Made by a program: the position numbers and the translations under genes. Below are positions 15,401 through 29,325 of a stretch of 64,000 bases of DNA, piece after piece; position 1 is the first letter of the stretch; every line of letters starts with the position of its first letter. Source of the stretch: Lingula anatina (lineage: Eukaryota; Brachiopoda; Lingulata; Lingulida; Lingulidae); contig NW_019775453.1 of NCBI RefSeq assembly GCF_001039355.2, positions 145,758-209,757 of the forward strand, in the 5' to 3' direction. The notes under the pieces were generated by a model. It was not told the origin of the DNA and searched no databases. It saw only the letters and a list, made by a program, of their open reading frames with translations.

Positions 15401-18400
15401 GGTGTGTATTATAAAAGTTTGTCAACCTGTGTTGGTAAGAATAACATTTCCATAAAGCTTGTGGACTTATGCCATGCTTTACATAGTTCTGGACCAGTTG
15501 AGATAGGTTGGTATGCCGTGACATATTTTTACATAACATTTATAAACACTTCAGTGTATTGTTTTGTCCTTGACTTTTGACCTTTTCATTCTCGTTGGTC
15601 AGCCAGACTTGATACATTTTCTACTTTTCCCCCCAACCCTGGCTATATGAAATCTTGGGTCAGTTCTGTCCATGAAAGCAGCCATTCACTGTAGTTCTTT
15701 ATGTGACCATTGAAAAGCTAACACCTGAAATTGTGGTTATTTGTCCAACTTTTCTTGTTGATCAGTACAGCAAGTTACAAGTAGAACGGAAGCCTATTAT
15801 TGTAGGGAGCAGTTAAGAAAACAATAAACCTAGAGTAGCATATAATGTTTTTGTGTAGTTTTTTAACCACAATGACATCATTATAAGCCTCATTTCATCT
15901 AAATTGACTTAAATCAACAAGGGGTTTTATATAACTAAGGTTATAAGATTACTTTACCATGGGTGGAGTTGTTAGAAAAACTGTGGTGTGGGGAATTACA
16001 CTATCTTAAAGATCTCAAAAGTTAGTCATCAAAGAAAGACCCTTTTTGCATGCGGAAATCCTGACTTAACAATTACAGATACTGTGAACTTTAAGCAAAA
16101 TTTCACAAATATACAGCAAGGCCACTCAGGTGTGGCCCGTCATTGTTCTCCGCTACTTCTCAGTTGAATGGTTCCTGTTTGGATATCCATTTAACCAAGA
16201 TGACTTGTAATATGCCCACTGGAGTCAATTCAGTGCAAGGCAGGCGAGCCCACCGTGACAGACGGCCATCCTCCAGACAGGAATAGCTCTGTGAATTATT
16301 TCAGATTCATGGTCTATGATGTGTGAAACACCTGTGATATGCCTATACTTATTATGTAAGGTTGTATTACATTACGTTTGGTTTATGTAGACAGACTGCC
16401 AAAACATGGCATTAGAAGTTGATCTAAACACTTCCTGTGCTATGTCTGGCAGTGGCTAGTTGTTTTTATGGCTGATTATTAATTTATTTGATCAAGATAA
16501 TACATTTTTATTTTAATTTTCAGGATCATCAGTGGATTTGACACCTCATTTGATGTCTGTATTTGATGAGTTTTCTACACCACAAGAACTCCAACATGAA
16601 AATGATGCATCCTCTTCTGAGGGAACAAACCACAAAGCTGGCATGTGTGATGTGAAATCTATGAACAGTAGTGAAACAAGGGAGAAGAATAATGAAGCTT
16701 ATGGCTGTGCTAGTAGTAATGGTCAGGAAACTCACTCAAAACCACAACAGACTCGGGATCGAGAGAGAAAAATGATGAAAGATGTAGAGACGTGTAATAA
16801 TGACTCAACCCTTCAGGACACAGCTACTACAGGCGACAACAAGAAACGTCCACTGAGTCTCAGTTCAACCTCGTCTACTTCAACCTCCTCACTGCCACGC
16901 ACACGGCGTAAACGCCTCAACACATCGCAGATGCACGGAAGTCATGATCAGCATCTTCGCCACTCTGTGATCAATGATTCTCAAATGGATACTCTCACAG
17001 ATGAAGAGTTGTTGTCAGAGTATTGTGAAGAGGCTAACGAGTTGAATGAAAGTTCAAGTACACTAAATACAAATGGGAAAGATACAAGCAGAACGTCCCT
17101 CTCTCAAACCCCACCCCCCTGTTCTCCTTCTAAACTCTCCTACATAGACAGGGTGGTGGACGAGGTTCTGGAGACTGAGAATACCTATGTGGATGACCTC
17201 CAGTCTATTATACAGGTAGGTTTACTAACAGTTCACAGATACTGGAAATACTCCTGGAGTCAATGATTCAACCATGGTTAGCCTTATGATCATTTTTTAT
17301 GCCAGTGAATAGATACTGGCAATATTCACAGTGGCCTTAAGGATGATATGCAGTCTATTAATCTGTGGAGATTACTGAAATAATGAGTTATGAAGCTTAT
17401 GTGCAAAGTTCGAAATTGAAAAAGGTGTGATGATATTGTTTTTTTTATTTTTTTTTCCAGACAGGATTTTAGTTTTTAGAATAATGATTAGTGATTAATA
17501 TGGTCTAGGTGCAACTTTGTACCTGTGATACTCGGACAACCACTGTGTAAAAAAAATATTCCATTTGTTTTAGAAGAAATATTGCCCTAAATTTTTCCAT
17601 ATATTTCTGTAAAAGTTTTAATTCGGATATGAAAGACTAGGGAGGAAAGGTTACCTGTTGATTCACAGGTATAACTTCAGGCACAGTCAAGAATTCATTA
17701 CTGTTTTTATGAGCGTGAAATGTGGGAGTTGACAGTTTGGAATAGTTGGGAAATATTATGAACCTTGTATGTACGTGCTGCCAATAAAAACTGTACTATG
17801 GGAAACAATTTTAACACTCTGGTGATTTGGCTAAGTGGAATGAAAGGTTAAACTACATGACCTCTTTGTTCTACTGAATTATTTCATACCCTGATGAATA
17901 CTTTTCCGTATCAGCTGACTTATTTTGAAAAGCTGCAAAATTAGTCATGAGCTCTTTGAATATTTTTTGACTCAAGTTTATGGCCACTTGTAACATACTG
18001 AACAAAGTTAGGATGTAGATTTTTGAAGGAAAATGTTTTTTTTTATATATATATATTTTGATAACATATGGAAGCAGTTGGATTAAGGGAAATAAACCAG
18101 GCCAAAGTCCATACTGAACGGAGCATGAGGAAAACCACAACATAAACCAGGCATTGTTTCCGATAACTTACCAGCTCTTCAAATAACTTATAGAGAGGAA
18201 ATCCTTGTCATGCACTATCAGACTAGTCATAACACTAAAACAAAACTATGTATCTTTACCATGTTTGGTATATTTAACATTCTTTCATTAAAAAAACAAG
18301 TTATGAAATAGAGAAGAGACCAGATTGAAGGAACGTGATCCGATCTTTTTGCCCAAATGAGATTATTGTGATGAACATTTTCAAAATGATTTTTTTTCTG

Positions 18401-21400
18401 CCTTTCACTAATTATGATCAAATATAAATGAGAACATAACACAAAAACAGTGTTTTACCAGTATTGCCTGAAAAGGATTATTAAAGAGTCCTGAAAAGGT
18501 GGTTTGATTTCATGCCAAAATATACGGGGTCATTAGTAACTAAAACTAATCAATTAAAAAGAATTGGAATCAGCGAGGTTCTTTGAAATTTGTGGTGAAT
18601 AACCACAATTTGTTTATGGTCTAAGTTGTATTTGGGCAAGTGGTCTGGCTGTAACTTAGGAAGGGCAGTGCCACCTTGGTCAATATTGAACAACGCCTAG
18701 CTTTATATTTAGTCAATCTCAGGAAAGTGGAGAGTAACTATTGACATCCCTTTCCCATTCATTCACATGTCTTATGTGCCACGTAGAGTTTTATGGGGTT
18801 GGAGTTTACAATGGCTTTTCTGTACCTTTGCAATAACATTTGGATTTGGCCCTTTCGAAAGTGTAACAACTTAATTTTGAAGAATCAACTTTTAGCATTG
18901 GCAGCACATAAAGAATTTTACATTCATCAAGCAATTCGGTCCTGAGTGAAATACTTTCTTGTAGTACAGTACTCCACCAGCCAGTCTTTGCTTGCATTAT
19001 GTATTTGCTCATCTAACTCTTAGGCTCGACTTTGATCACAAATCAAAACATGGCCCCTTTTGAGATCAGATGTTGGCATTTCTGCAAATTGCTTTCTGGG
19101 CCAATTTTTAAAGATGGCTCCACGGATGAAGAGATGACACGTATGGCATGCCGCCAGTGGCAAAGGAGCCAAGCAAAGTGTGAACTGTCATTTATCATGA
19201 ATGTATTCTCATCTTAAAAGGCTTTTTTATCTGGAAGAATGGGTTTTTATAGGTACCTTTCCTCTCTTCCTGTTAGTTTTAACTATAAAATTAAAATGGA
19301 CCTTTTTATTGACCTGTAGATTTTAATGAGATGTGTAGACACGATTTGCGTTCCTGCTAAAACAGTGGTATTTATTGTCTGCAAACTGAAGACTTTTTGT
19401 GCCCCTTTGGTTTTAATGGTCAACAGTGCATATAATGACAAGTATAAATCATTGATGGTGTGTATATTTAGCATAAAAGGAATATTAAAAATCCACGTGA
19501 TATTTGTCACGTTTTGGCATCCCTGATGTTACTCTATAGCTGTTCAGTTTGCATTTTCATGTGTGTTTGTTATTTGTTTTTTTCTTTCTTGTGTGACAAA
19601 CAATCATTTATCAGTCAACAGCAACAATTACAATGTGATTTTATAGAAATTGGCATGTTGTTGTTGACCAAAAAATTGCCACACGTGCAGACCAAACATG
19701 TGGCATGGACTCATTGGTCATTGTAAGCAAGACACTTGTCTGGCAGTGGAAGCAATTTTATTGTCATGGTAAATGACCATGCCCATATAAAAGTAACATT
19801 TAAAGAAAGTTTCAAATCTGAAAGGTGCATCAGCCCTGATTTCTTACCTCTTATCTCTGTTCCAGTTCTGGTTTAAAAGGTTTATTTATGTTGTCTTATA
19901 TACCAGTTGGAGAGCATAGCTGTAACTTCAGCTGTGGCAGTAGTGGTGATATGTTTTGTCAGACAATAGTTTCAGAAAATAAATCTTGGCTAATGCAACT
20001 GTGTCAAGAAACAAGTGAATATGGAACCTTGAATGCTGTAGTAGTGAACAATAGTTTTTTTAAAGGATTTGTGTGAATATATAATTCAGCATTTTGCACC
20101 ATTTAAAAAATGCATTTGTTTGATTACATATCAATTGCAATTCACTAGTTGTAAAGTCATTCACAATAAAGGCATCATTTGTCTTATTTTAGGGATATCT
20201 TGGCTACTTTAAAGAATCAGCAGATATAGAACTAAAAGAAGAAGATTTAGCTGCTATGTTTGGAAATATTGAAGAAATTTACCACTTCAACAGGTAAGTA
20301 CACTGTACACTGATGTGACTACTTCACATGAGGATGAAACCATTATAATTATGATATCTTAACAGCTCAGACAGTTTTTAAAATGTGACACAATGAATAT
20401 AAATTAGTATGCAAGGTCGGTTCTGACCTTAGATCCAACATATCCTTTGATATGCCTCCATTCAAATCATTTGTATTCTGTTTTGAAATGATTTGAATAA
20501 TTTGTATCAGTATTTTTTAAGCCATAAAAACACAACCCATCAAAAGTATACCCATCCTCATCTAGAATTTATTTGGGGAGAAACATCAAAGGATATTGAA
20601 TTCATCAACCTGAATTCTTTTGAGTGTTTCCTTTGTAAGTCATGCCAGGACACTGTTTGATGATAACCAAAAGTATATTTGATTTATTTGTGTCTGCATT
20701 AGGCATTTGCACCTATTGGCTTGGCTGCAGACAGCCGTGCTAGAGGCCTCTCTCTGGCCAGCTTGTAAACACATTCCATAGGTTCTTAGTGAAGTTAACA
20801 GAAGACTTACCTTTATGAAGTTAAATGTTGCACTAGTGTGTACTGGCATTAAGCTAATGTTTTTATTAGTTTCTTTCATTCACTGATATGGTTAATGTAA
20901 CTTTAAGTACTGAGGGGCAAACATTATCATTTAACAGAAGTGGTCAGTAAAGGTTGCTTTTTGGTTGAAATAGCAGCTTGACCATTTGGTCTTTAACATC
21001 TCCATAGTTAACCTGCATTTGGCTTCAGAACTGGCCATTAGCATAAAAGTCACCCTGCAGTAAAAATCTGACTGACCTATATTTTTCTCCATTTTCATTT
21101 TGTCCCGCTTCATTTATCCCTTGGTAGAGAGCAAAGTTAACTAAATTACATTAAACAGAAGAACAACATGAAAAAATTTATTTTGTAGCATATTTTTCTG
21201 TATGTTTTTGTCAGTACAACAATAATCCACATTTGAACATGTAATGAAATTACAAATTTTTATCTTTCAGCCAACTCCTAGAACAGCTGAAGAAAAGTGA
21301 GAGGGACCCAGTTCACATTGCTCAATGTTTTGTCAATAATAATCAAGGCTTTGAAATCTATTCACAATACTGTACAAACTATCCAAGGTATGGGTCCTAT

Positions 21401-24400
21401 AGGCTTGCATCTGAGTTATTGTGTTCATATCTAGACTAAACAAGCAGTTGTTATTAGAGCTCGTTTCTACTCATTCAACTTATAGTAGACTCATTCATTA
21501 AACAGTAGGGGAAGAAGTTTTTTTACATGTTTCAATAAATATTGCTTTAAGCACAGATTAAAATAGGTGTAATATTGCTTAAAACTCAATTAATTCTCAT
21601 ATTTTGGCACCTGTTTAAATAAATTAAATGATTCTCTTTTTTATATACACTAGCTATACATTTTGTACACATTTTTTTCAGAGCTATCACTGTTCTGACC
21701 AAATTCAATGTCGACCCTGAGATGGCCAACATGCTGAAACAGCGTCAGGGTGCCTTACAGCACGCCCTTCCTTTGGGGTCTTACTTGCTGAAACCAGTGC
21801 AGAGGATTCTGAAGTACCATCTGTTACTGCAGGTTTGTATGATTTCCTAATTTTTAGTTATATTTTGTGATGAAATGGTTACTTTGGACTATGACTTAAG
21901 TTACAGAGAGTACCAGGATAGCAAAGATGGAAGTGTTATATTCCTCCCAATGTTTCCAGAGGCATTGAAAATGACCAGACTTCAGCCCAGACTGTGCAAG
22001 ATTAATATCCACTGCTTAAGAAATGTGTTATGAGCGTTTTATATATTCGCACTCCCAGAATCTATAAATAATCTTGAAGATACCATCCCAAAATATTGTA
22101 AAAATGCTGAATGTACATCCCGAGTTAACCAAACAAATGATATTTATTCTTTTTGCTGAATTGGGTTAATTGCCTGTAGCAAGGGGCTTTTAGACCAAAT
22201 TAAGAATATTGATATCATGGGGGGTTCACTGGTGTCTTATATCTCTTGTTATTTGCCCCTGCTGTCTTTTCCTATTACTATGTTAACACATAGTGATTCT
22301 TTGTAATTGAAGATATAGGGAAGTAGAATTAAGAAGCTCTGTGTCCTACATTTATGGTGTCTGTGGTAGGTTTAACATGTAGTTGAAACTGTGCGATGTC
22401 ATCTCAGTGGCTTTCTCTTTCCACAAAGAGACATTACACTATCATTTCAATTTGTCAAGCTAGACAAAAAGTATTGAAGTGTAGCTGCACAAAACTGAGG
22501 AACAAAGCAACCTGGGTTTTTCTTGCTTGCTGATTTTACCCAACTGTGACAGGGTCAGTTAGGGTTCAGGAGACAATGGAGAGCACAGTCAGTTGTTAAT
22601 TTGTTCTCAGGGGTAGGCTTGGTTTATGAACCTTCTGTATCCATTGGAAAGTCACTCAATGCTCTTGGTAGGTTTACTACACAAACAATTGGAGGAAAAA
22701 CTTGAGATAACAGATACCTCAGTTTTGACTAGCAGCATTCATGTTTTGCCCCTTTTTTCTGCCCAACTAGAGTTCTTAAGATATTTTACCTATTTCAGAA
22801 TGAATGTACTTACTGTTTTAGTAGTTCAGTTCATGAAACCTTATGCAATTTTAGATGTTATTTTACTGGATTAGCTCAACAAAATATCTGGATTACCCAA
22901 GTGGTTAAAAAAATCACATTTGTTTTAGCTCATCTATGTATGTAGTATGTGATATTATTATAAGCTAAGCGTGCATAGGTCACAGTGATATCAGCCATAT
23001 TGAAGCATCATTATCCTTGTTGATATGTATTCCAATTTACAGAACATCCTGAAGCATTTTGACGCCAGTCAGCCAGGCTATGAGGTGATCCAGGACGCCC
23101 TGTCTGGAATGACCAACATGGCCAAACACATTAACGAGATGAAACGGAAGCATGAACACGCTGTGCGCGTGCAGGAAATCCAGAGCATCCTCTACGGCTG
23201 GGAGGGGGACGACTTGACAACATTTGGGGAACTGTTGTTAGAGGTACTACTGCAAGACTTTGATGCTATTTATCAGTGTAAATTTAATTTTGGTCTGATT
23301 TCATATAAAGCTGTTACAAATATTGTTGATGTGGTCACAGTGGAAGATGCCCCAAGTAACTCAAAAAGTTACCTTGGGTTTCAAGCAAAGTATCAAATGT
23401 AAATTCAAGCTTATATTTTAAAACTTGGTCAAGCAAATTCAGTTTATTTATTTTTTCTTTAAAAAATTTAGTGTATACATTTTCTGTTTCAGTCCCCATT
23501 TCGATTGTATGGAGCCAAGGGCCACAGACAAGCTTTCTTGTTTGAGAAAGGCTTAATTTTAGCCAAAAGGAGAGAAGATGGCACATTCATGTGCAAGGCT
23601 GTTATAATGGTAGCTTTTGTCATGATTATGATTATTATGATAATAGATGTTTAACTGTACACATTTCTGAAACAAAAGAAAGGCAAATGTTTATTAAATG
23701 TATTATTGACAAGCATTTTACTTTTAATTTCATTATATGCTTTATTTAATTAATTATTTTTACTTTCAATATCATGATAATCCTTCCACTTTGTTTTATA
23801 TTAGTGTTCCAATCTAATGGTGATTGAGAGTATCCCAAAGGAACCTTTGAGTTTTCATGCCATTCCATTTGATAACCCAAAGATCCAATACACACTGCAG
23901 GTAAGCAGAAAAGATATATTTTGTTAACATTTGTGTCAATCAGGGCCCTATAAGCATAGAGCTTAATTGTGATTTTGTATTTAAATATAGATATTGTTCA
24001 GTGACACTGCTCAGCAAGGATTTATTTATAGCAGAAATAAAATCGATCTTAACCAGAATATGAGAAGTTTGAGGTTTTAACAATCAATTCTTTTCTTTTT
24101 CCATTTCTTATTTTGTTTTTGTTGATACATGATAAACTGTATTGTATTACTGTTTACAATGACAACAATTGAAACTATGTATTTTCTTTCAGGCCAAGAC
24201 GTTAGAGAAAAAGAGAAAATGGTGTCAAGAAATCAAACGTCTCATCTTGGAGAACTACACTGCCCTGATCCCAGACAAGGCTAAAGAATTGGTGATGCAG
24301 TTAGGCAGGAGCAAGGAAGAAGGTAAATTTAATAACCAATTAACCCTTGTGGTATTTAAATAAGTGATAATTATTAGACAATTTTAATTATTTTTGAAAA

Positions 24401-27400
24401 CACATCAATTATTATTGTAAATATGCTTCTTGTATGTTTCACCAAGCCATTTGCTGACATAAACAACATGACATTCACCACTCTAAAAATTTAATTCCAA
24501 GTTATTTAGAATTTGAACAATACCAATACAGCAAACAAAGCCTTGTATTAATTATCAGAAACTGTAGCCTTCTTCTTACAGTATTTGGTTTTGATTATAT
24601 AAGTAATAGTCATTTCCTGTTAATGCAGATGAGTCCATAATGAAGAATATTGACCCTCCTAAGAGGCAGCACCATGCTCCTGAATATCTGGAGAAGAGAA
24701 GGAGGAAGTCGGGCACAGGATTAACTGGTAAGTAATCTGAGAGAAGACAAACACATTAATCAACGTGATGTAAAAGGGTCTCAAGGTTCAAACAACAATG
24801 TTAAATTATGTTGGGAGAAAAAAATTTTTTTTACAATTTTTTTTATTATTATTTGACAATTTAGTGTGTATTTGTCTGAAAACTGAAGCCATTGGGCTAA
24901 ATTGAAAATCTAGAGTTATCCACAAGAGTGTTTGTAAACAGCTTAAAGACATGCTCCCTGGCAGTAAATCTTTTTGTTCTCCACTAAAGAACTTCACTTG
25001 AGACTTGAGAGCCACCTTTGTTTAATGTTCAAAATCCCTTGCAGAACCACTTAAATTTATACCATGCAGGTACTCAGCCATAAGTTGCAGCATGCAAGCA
25101 GTTCACTGTTTGCAGCTGTCATGATGTATATTTAGTGATAGGAGGCAGACTTTAAAGTTTTTTTTCTAATATATCGAAATATATGATACAAAAATATAAA
25201 CTTGATTCTTTAAAGCAAAAATGTTTAATTGCAGGTTACTTTGAATTACAAGGTTATTTGTACATTGCATTAAATGTTGTAATGCTGATAGTCAGACATA
25301 ATATTCTGGTTTCTAGATCAAATTTCATCCACTGATAATGATTTTTTAATTGTTTTGCAGAATTCAGTTTACTTAAGGGCAAGAAAGCACAGAAAAGGCA
25401 ACAAGTAGACAAAAGTGAAAGTCCGCGATCAGTAAGTGTTCAAGTGTACATATTTGTCCATGCTTGAGTGTTTTGGTGTTCACCCAATAAAAAGAGAAGA
25501 AATCAGTTATTACAGTTCAGTGTCTGTTTTTGTTGAAACTTAATCAGGGAGATTTAATAAGACATGAAATGCATCTTTCAGTCTCCTCAGCCTACCAGAA
25601 AAGGTGTGGTCAAGAGTTTAGTGGACTTTGTCAGTGACCATAAAAAGGTGATTTTTTACTTAAAATAATTCCTTAATGAAAACCAGCTTATGATTTAATA
25701 GCTATTTTAATTTGATTGTTAATAGGTTGTTAAATGTATAAGATGGAAAGTAATTATTACCACAGTGACTGTATACTGTTGACTTATTTGTCATACTTTT
25801 TGTTATTTTTCAGGATGGTGATGTTGTTAAGCGTAGAAGCCACCTTAGGGTGAAGTCAGAGTCATCAAAGAGACTTAGTCGTAGTTTGGAAAGTTTGACG
25901 GAGGATGGACTGAGTGATAAGGCATCTGGAGAAGACAGCAAACGCCAGTCTGTTCAGGAGCCTGGTGCTGTGGCAACCAGTTTTGATGATGCCAGCGCCA
26001 GGGCTAAGAGAATTAGTCAAATCTTAGACAGTGAGGAATTGGTTGAGAATCTAAGAAATGGTGGGCAAGGCTGGGCCAATAATTCTTCAGCTAGTCGCAC
26101 AGATAGCTTCAGAGTTGCAACAGAATTAAACCGTGTGGACTCCACAACCGTAAAAGACGGTCATAAGTGTGATGGGTTCCAGAGAAAGCCAAAAGAAAGG
26201 ACCAGGTCAGCAGAAAGTATGGAGACCGATTCTGATTATCACACAGAATCTTCTCGCTCCAATTCTAAAGTCATGGATGATGGTTATGTGAATATCTCAT
26301 ATGATGATCAAGGTAAAGTCCAGTTTAATTTTGATTCCGATGAAGAAGATGAGGAATCACCATACTCCAATGTGATAATAGCACCAGGAAAAGTAGACTT
26401 GGCAATGATTAATACATATGGAGACTACATCAATTTAAAGTCGCGAGGCTCCAAAGATTTGCCCCAAGTGCCTATGGAGATAATCGCAAATAACCATGCT
26501 AAAAGCTCAGATAGCTTATATCAAAGCAGTAGCAAGTCTTCCATCAGAACTAATCAGGATGAATTTAGTGATGATGATGATGATGATGATGGAGATTATG
26601 TCGAGGTAGCCATGTTGGATAACCGTCGAAGTCAAACTTCTCTTACCTCTGGCTCCACCTTGCGAAATGATGAAGATGATGATGGGATTTATGAAACTCT
26701 GGCAGTGACCTCTTCACCATTATCAAAGTCAACTTCAACACTTACTGCAGCAGATATCAAAAGTATCAATGATCTGCTCACACCATTACCAAATAGCCCA
26801 AAACTTAAAAATAGGAGAAATGAGCGAAGGGGTGGTCGACGTGCCTGCACTGACTTGGGCACTGCTGTGAACAGTGTTTCTAAAGCAGCAAATGAAAAGG
26901 AACAGTCTGGAAATTTGTGGGTCAAAAGACAAGACTCATGGAGTAGTAAAAAGAGCCATAAGCCAGAGCCAACACTATCTGCCTTACCTCCTTCTCTCCA
27001 GAGGTCAAACTCTATCCCATCACTACATGGAAGCATTGAAGAACTCTGTCAAAAAGGAGATATCACCAATAGTAAGCATTCACTGAAATTCTCAGACACA
27101 TCCCTCATGTTTGGGAATAAAAGTGCAGTTTTAGCAGGGGATTCACCAAAATTGAAAGAAAACCATCGGATTATATGTCGCTATGCTACACCCCCCAGAG
27201 AAACTGCTGCCACCATGGCAGCGGAGATCACACAGCGTCACCGAAAGAGGATTTTCATGAGATATGCCACCCCACCCCGGGAAACCTTGACCCACAGCAG
27301 TCTGGAACAAGTACCTGTTATAGAGAACAAGATGGCTCTTAAACCAAAACTGGCCAGGTCACTCTCCGATGGACATGACATGGGAGATGATCATGGTCAC

Positions 27401-28714
27401 TGTGGATACAGTCATAGAGGCCTTGACTCAAAGGCTCATCGTCCAGTATCATTGAACCAGGTGGATAATTCTTCAAAGGGAGAACCTTGTCCACACCGTT
27501 CCAGACACCTCTACTCCAGGACATCTTCTGCTCATACTTCCTCTGAGAGCATTGTTGGGTCTATCAAAAATGCTGTGCTAGGATTCACATCCAAAATAGC
27601 CCATCGTATGTCTGTGACATCACCACGTAGCAGTATGGCAGACCTTGGCAGCCCAACAAGGTCCAGGAATAAATCCCAGGAATCTGAAGGAGAGCAGCCA
27701 GAAGGGAAACAGAAGGAAAAAAGAGTCAGCACCTCTGTTTATTCCTTAGCTCGTACATACAGTGCCAAAATCAAACAAAAACAGAAACCACCTAGTCATA
27801 CACCTCCTCCAAACAGGAAATTTGAATGCCGAGATTCCGACTTGAGTGCAAAACATTTGAGAAAATTACTCCAGGAGAGCAAACCAGGCAGCTCCACTAT
27901 AGGGGCACGTATGGCACAGGCAAAACCAGTTGGACTGGGAAACTATACTCTTCCCAGACAAACACCAGAGGAACCAGCAGGTGACTCTACCTCAGCCAGT
28001 GAAAACAAAACAAATAGGAAGGACCATTATGGCAGCCAGTCAACATTTTATGTTTCCACTCCGTCTGATGTTGTTAATCCAGATTACATGGATGCCAGTG
28101 GTTCAGATGATGGAGAGTCCTCGGATACTGGGAGTGTTTATGAAAGAGAACTAGAGAGCAATTTAGATGATGTGTTTACGGATATTGCTTCACTCAATAC
28201 ATTGGGCTCCGAGGACAATTCTGAAAGGCATTTTTCAGTGACTGAAGCACGGCGATCTTTTGAAAATGTAGAGAAAAACAAATCTTGCTCTCTGGCACAA
28301 GAAGACAAACTTAAAACCCAAACTGTTGCAATACCTGAAAAAGTGAAAATGTCAGAAGAAAATTCCACATTTGTCAGGAGCGAAAGCTGTGCTTCCCCTG
28401 ATATCAGCTCAGGGATATTAGAGAGACTCAGAGGTCTGGAGGAATGTACAAAGTTTGTGAAAAAAACAGAAACTGTTTCTAAAGAATTGGAAGAGATTCC
28501 AAAGAAATCAATAGAAGAGAGAACCCAAGAACTGCTGGGGTTTACAGAAGGATGGAAAATGAAACGTCGACATAGCATTCCAAGAGAGGATGATGTAGCC
28601 TCTTTTTCAGAGGAGTTTGAACAAGACAACAAAAGGTCCTCTGTTGATGACACCTATGTTGAGAGAAAAGGGTGGGTTAAAAAGCTTATTTCCAGATTTC
28701 AAAGTGAATCCTGA
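282..28714 (+). CDS. PLEKHG: PLEKHG-family Rho guanine nucleotide exchange factor (DH-PH protein), multi-exon
   Basis: Predicted activator of Rho GTPases: the DH domain catalyses GDP/GTP exchange and the PH domain assists and targets it to membrane or cytoskeleton. Exons joined by splice sites and phase: 7598-7691 (first coding) or 282-414, then 16524-17215, 20193-20293, 21271-21387, 21682-21832, 23043-23243, 23493-23609, 23805-23900, 24193-24322, 24629-24727, 25361-25431, 25582-25647, 25814-28714. From the 7598 start the product is 1611 residues. The DH domain starts near residue 237 ([18 protein letters not shown]) and carries the CR3 signature [16 protein letters not shown]; the PH domain spans roughly 440-545. 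Upstream is a Ser-rich low-complexity region. The 967-codon last exon encodes a disordered Ser- and Asp-rich tail with a (D)7 run and a repeated RYATPPRET motif. The start phase of exon SYID and the order DH-PH-long tail fit PLEKHG1/2/3; I cannot say which paralogue it matches best. Introns hold no other genes that I can support. Confidence 0.9.
415..7597 (+). other. Intron of the PLEKHG-like gene (distal form)
   Basis: AT-rich non-coding sequence apart from the retrotransposon relic at 1407-1790. Short open frames, such as 3833-4087, lack splice sites, domains or codon bias. The 3' end, about 7400-7597, is probably promoter and 5' untranslated sequence of the internal transcript. Confidence 0.5.
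1407..1790 (-). mobile_element. Truncated non-LTR retrotransposon (LINE) 3' end, degenerate
   Basis: On the minus strand an open frame without a start runs from about 1736 to 1407. It reads [18 protein letters not shown], then a Cys-His cluster (CxxC in RICRLC, followed by [14 protein letters not shown]) and a basic tail. This is the C-terminal zinc-knuckle region that follows the reverse transcriptase in many invertebrate LINE elements. A stop codon at 1737-1739 interrupts the frame upstream, and no reverse transcriptase core remains, so the copy is 5'-truncated and dead. The clade is not assignable from this piece. Confidence 0.75.
7598..7691 (+). CDS. PLEKHG: Alternative first coding exon of the PLEKHG-like gene
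   Basis: An ATG at 7598 in good Kozak context (A at -3, G at +4) opens a 31-codon acidic reading frame ([18 protein letters not shown], ending KMPTWKEFF) that runs into a donor GTAAAG at 7692 in phase 1. Exon 16524 needs exactly this phase. The 5' flank reads as untranslated sequence with no acceptor directly before the ATG, so a promoter just upstream is likely, though no TATA box is evident. It is a second, internal transcription start for the RhoGEF, replacing the exon at 282-414. Confidence 0.6.
7692..16523 (+). other. Large intron of the PLEKHG-like gene
   Basis: 8.8 kb of AT-rich sequence with no exon, RNA gene or transposon that I can support. A near-perfect small palindrome (11-base arms, 2-base spacer) lies at 15043-15066. 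Confidence 0.5.
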
Positions 28715-29319
28715 AGTTTTGGGAACAAAACTTTTTCTTCAAATGATCTCATTTTATTGGCATTCAGCTTTCTTCTAAATTTCTCTGCAAAAATCAAGAT
28801 AAAAGTATTTATCTATATCTTCTTGGCTTTTATTTATGATTATTCCTTAGGTTAAAGCTTCCTCATTTTTGAAACAAACCCTTGATATTCTAAATTATTG
28901 TCCCAAGCACCATGTTCTCTCCAGATTTCAGTTGATAAAAAAAACTGACAGTGTTATTGATCCATGATATTCTTTTTGAAATGGTCAGCCACTGAAACTA
29001 TGAGGAATTAATTTATTTGTTCTCCCCCCATTGCTGTAGAATACTGACAGAACATTTATCAAAATAGATTGCTTGTAGGTGTGGAATAACATCAATTTTA
29101 TTATATTTGTGCCACTAAATGCCTGCTTCAGGTCATGGGTTTATGTATAAAAATAAGGTGCAGTTACAGTTCACTTATTACAGTTTAACTTAAAACAGTA
29201 CTATCAGTCACAACAGTAGGGAGTTGCATGCCCAGTTGGTGAGAAATGTTAACTTCAAAGATGGTACTGTTCTAAGTGACATCTGTTATATATTCACTGT
29301 AAATTCACCTTTAAAAAAT

Positions 29320-29325
29320 AATAAA
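29320..29325 (+). terminator. Polyadenylation signal, proximal
   Basis: AATAAA about 0.6 kb after the stop codon of the RhoGEF gene. Confidence 0.35.

Noticed and set aside
26689-27036. 115-codon minus-strand open frame
   Set aside because: Also antisense to the RhoGEF last exon with no family resemblance.
28138-28653. 171-codon minus-strand open frame
   Set aside because: Antisense shadow of the Ser/Glu-rich last exon of the RhoGEF; the plus-strand frame is continuous and has splice support.
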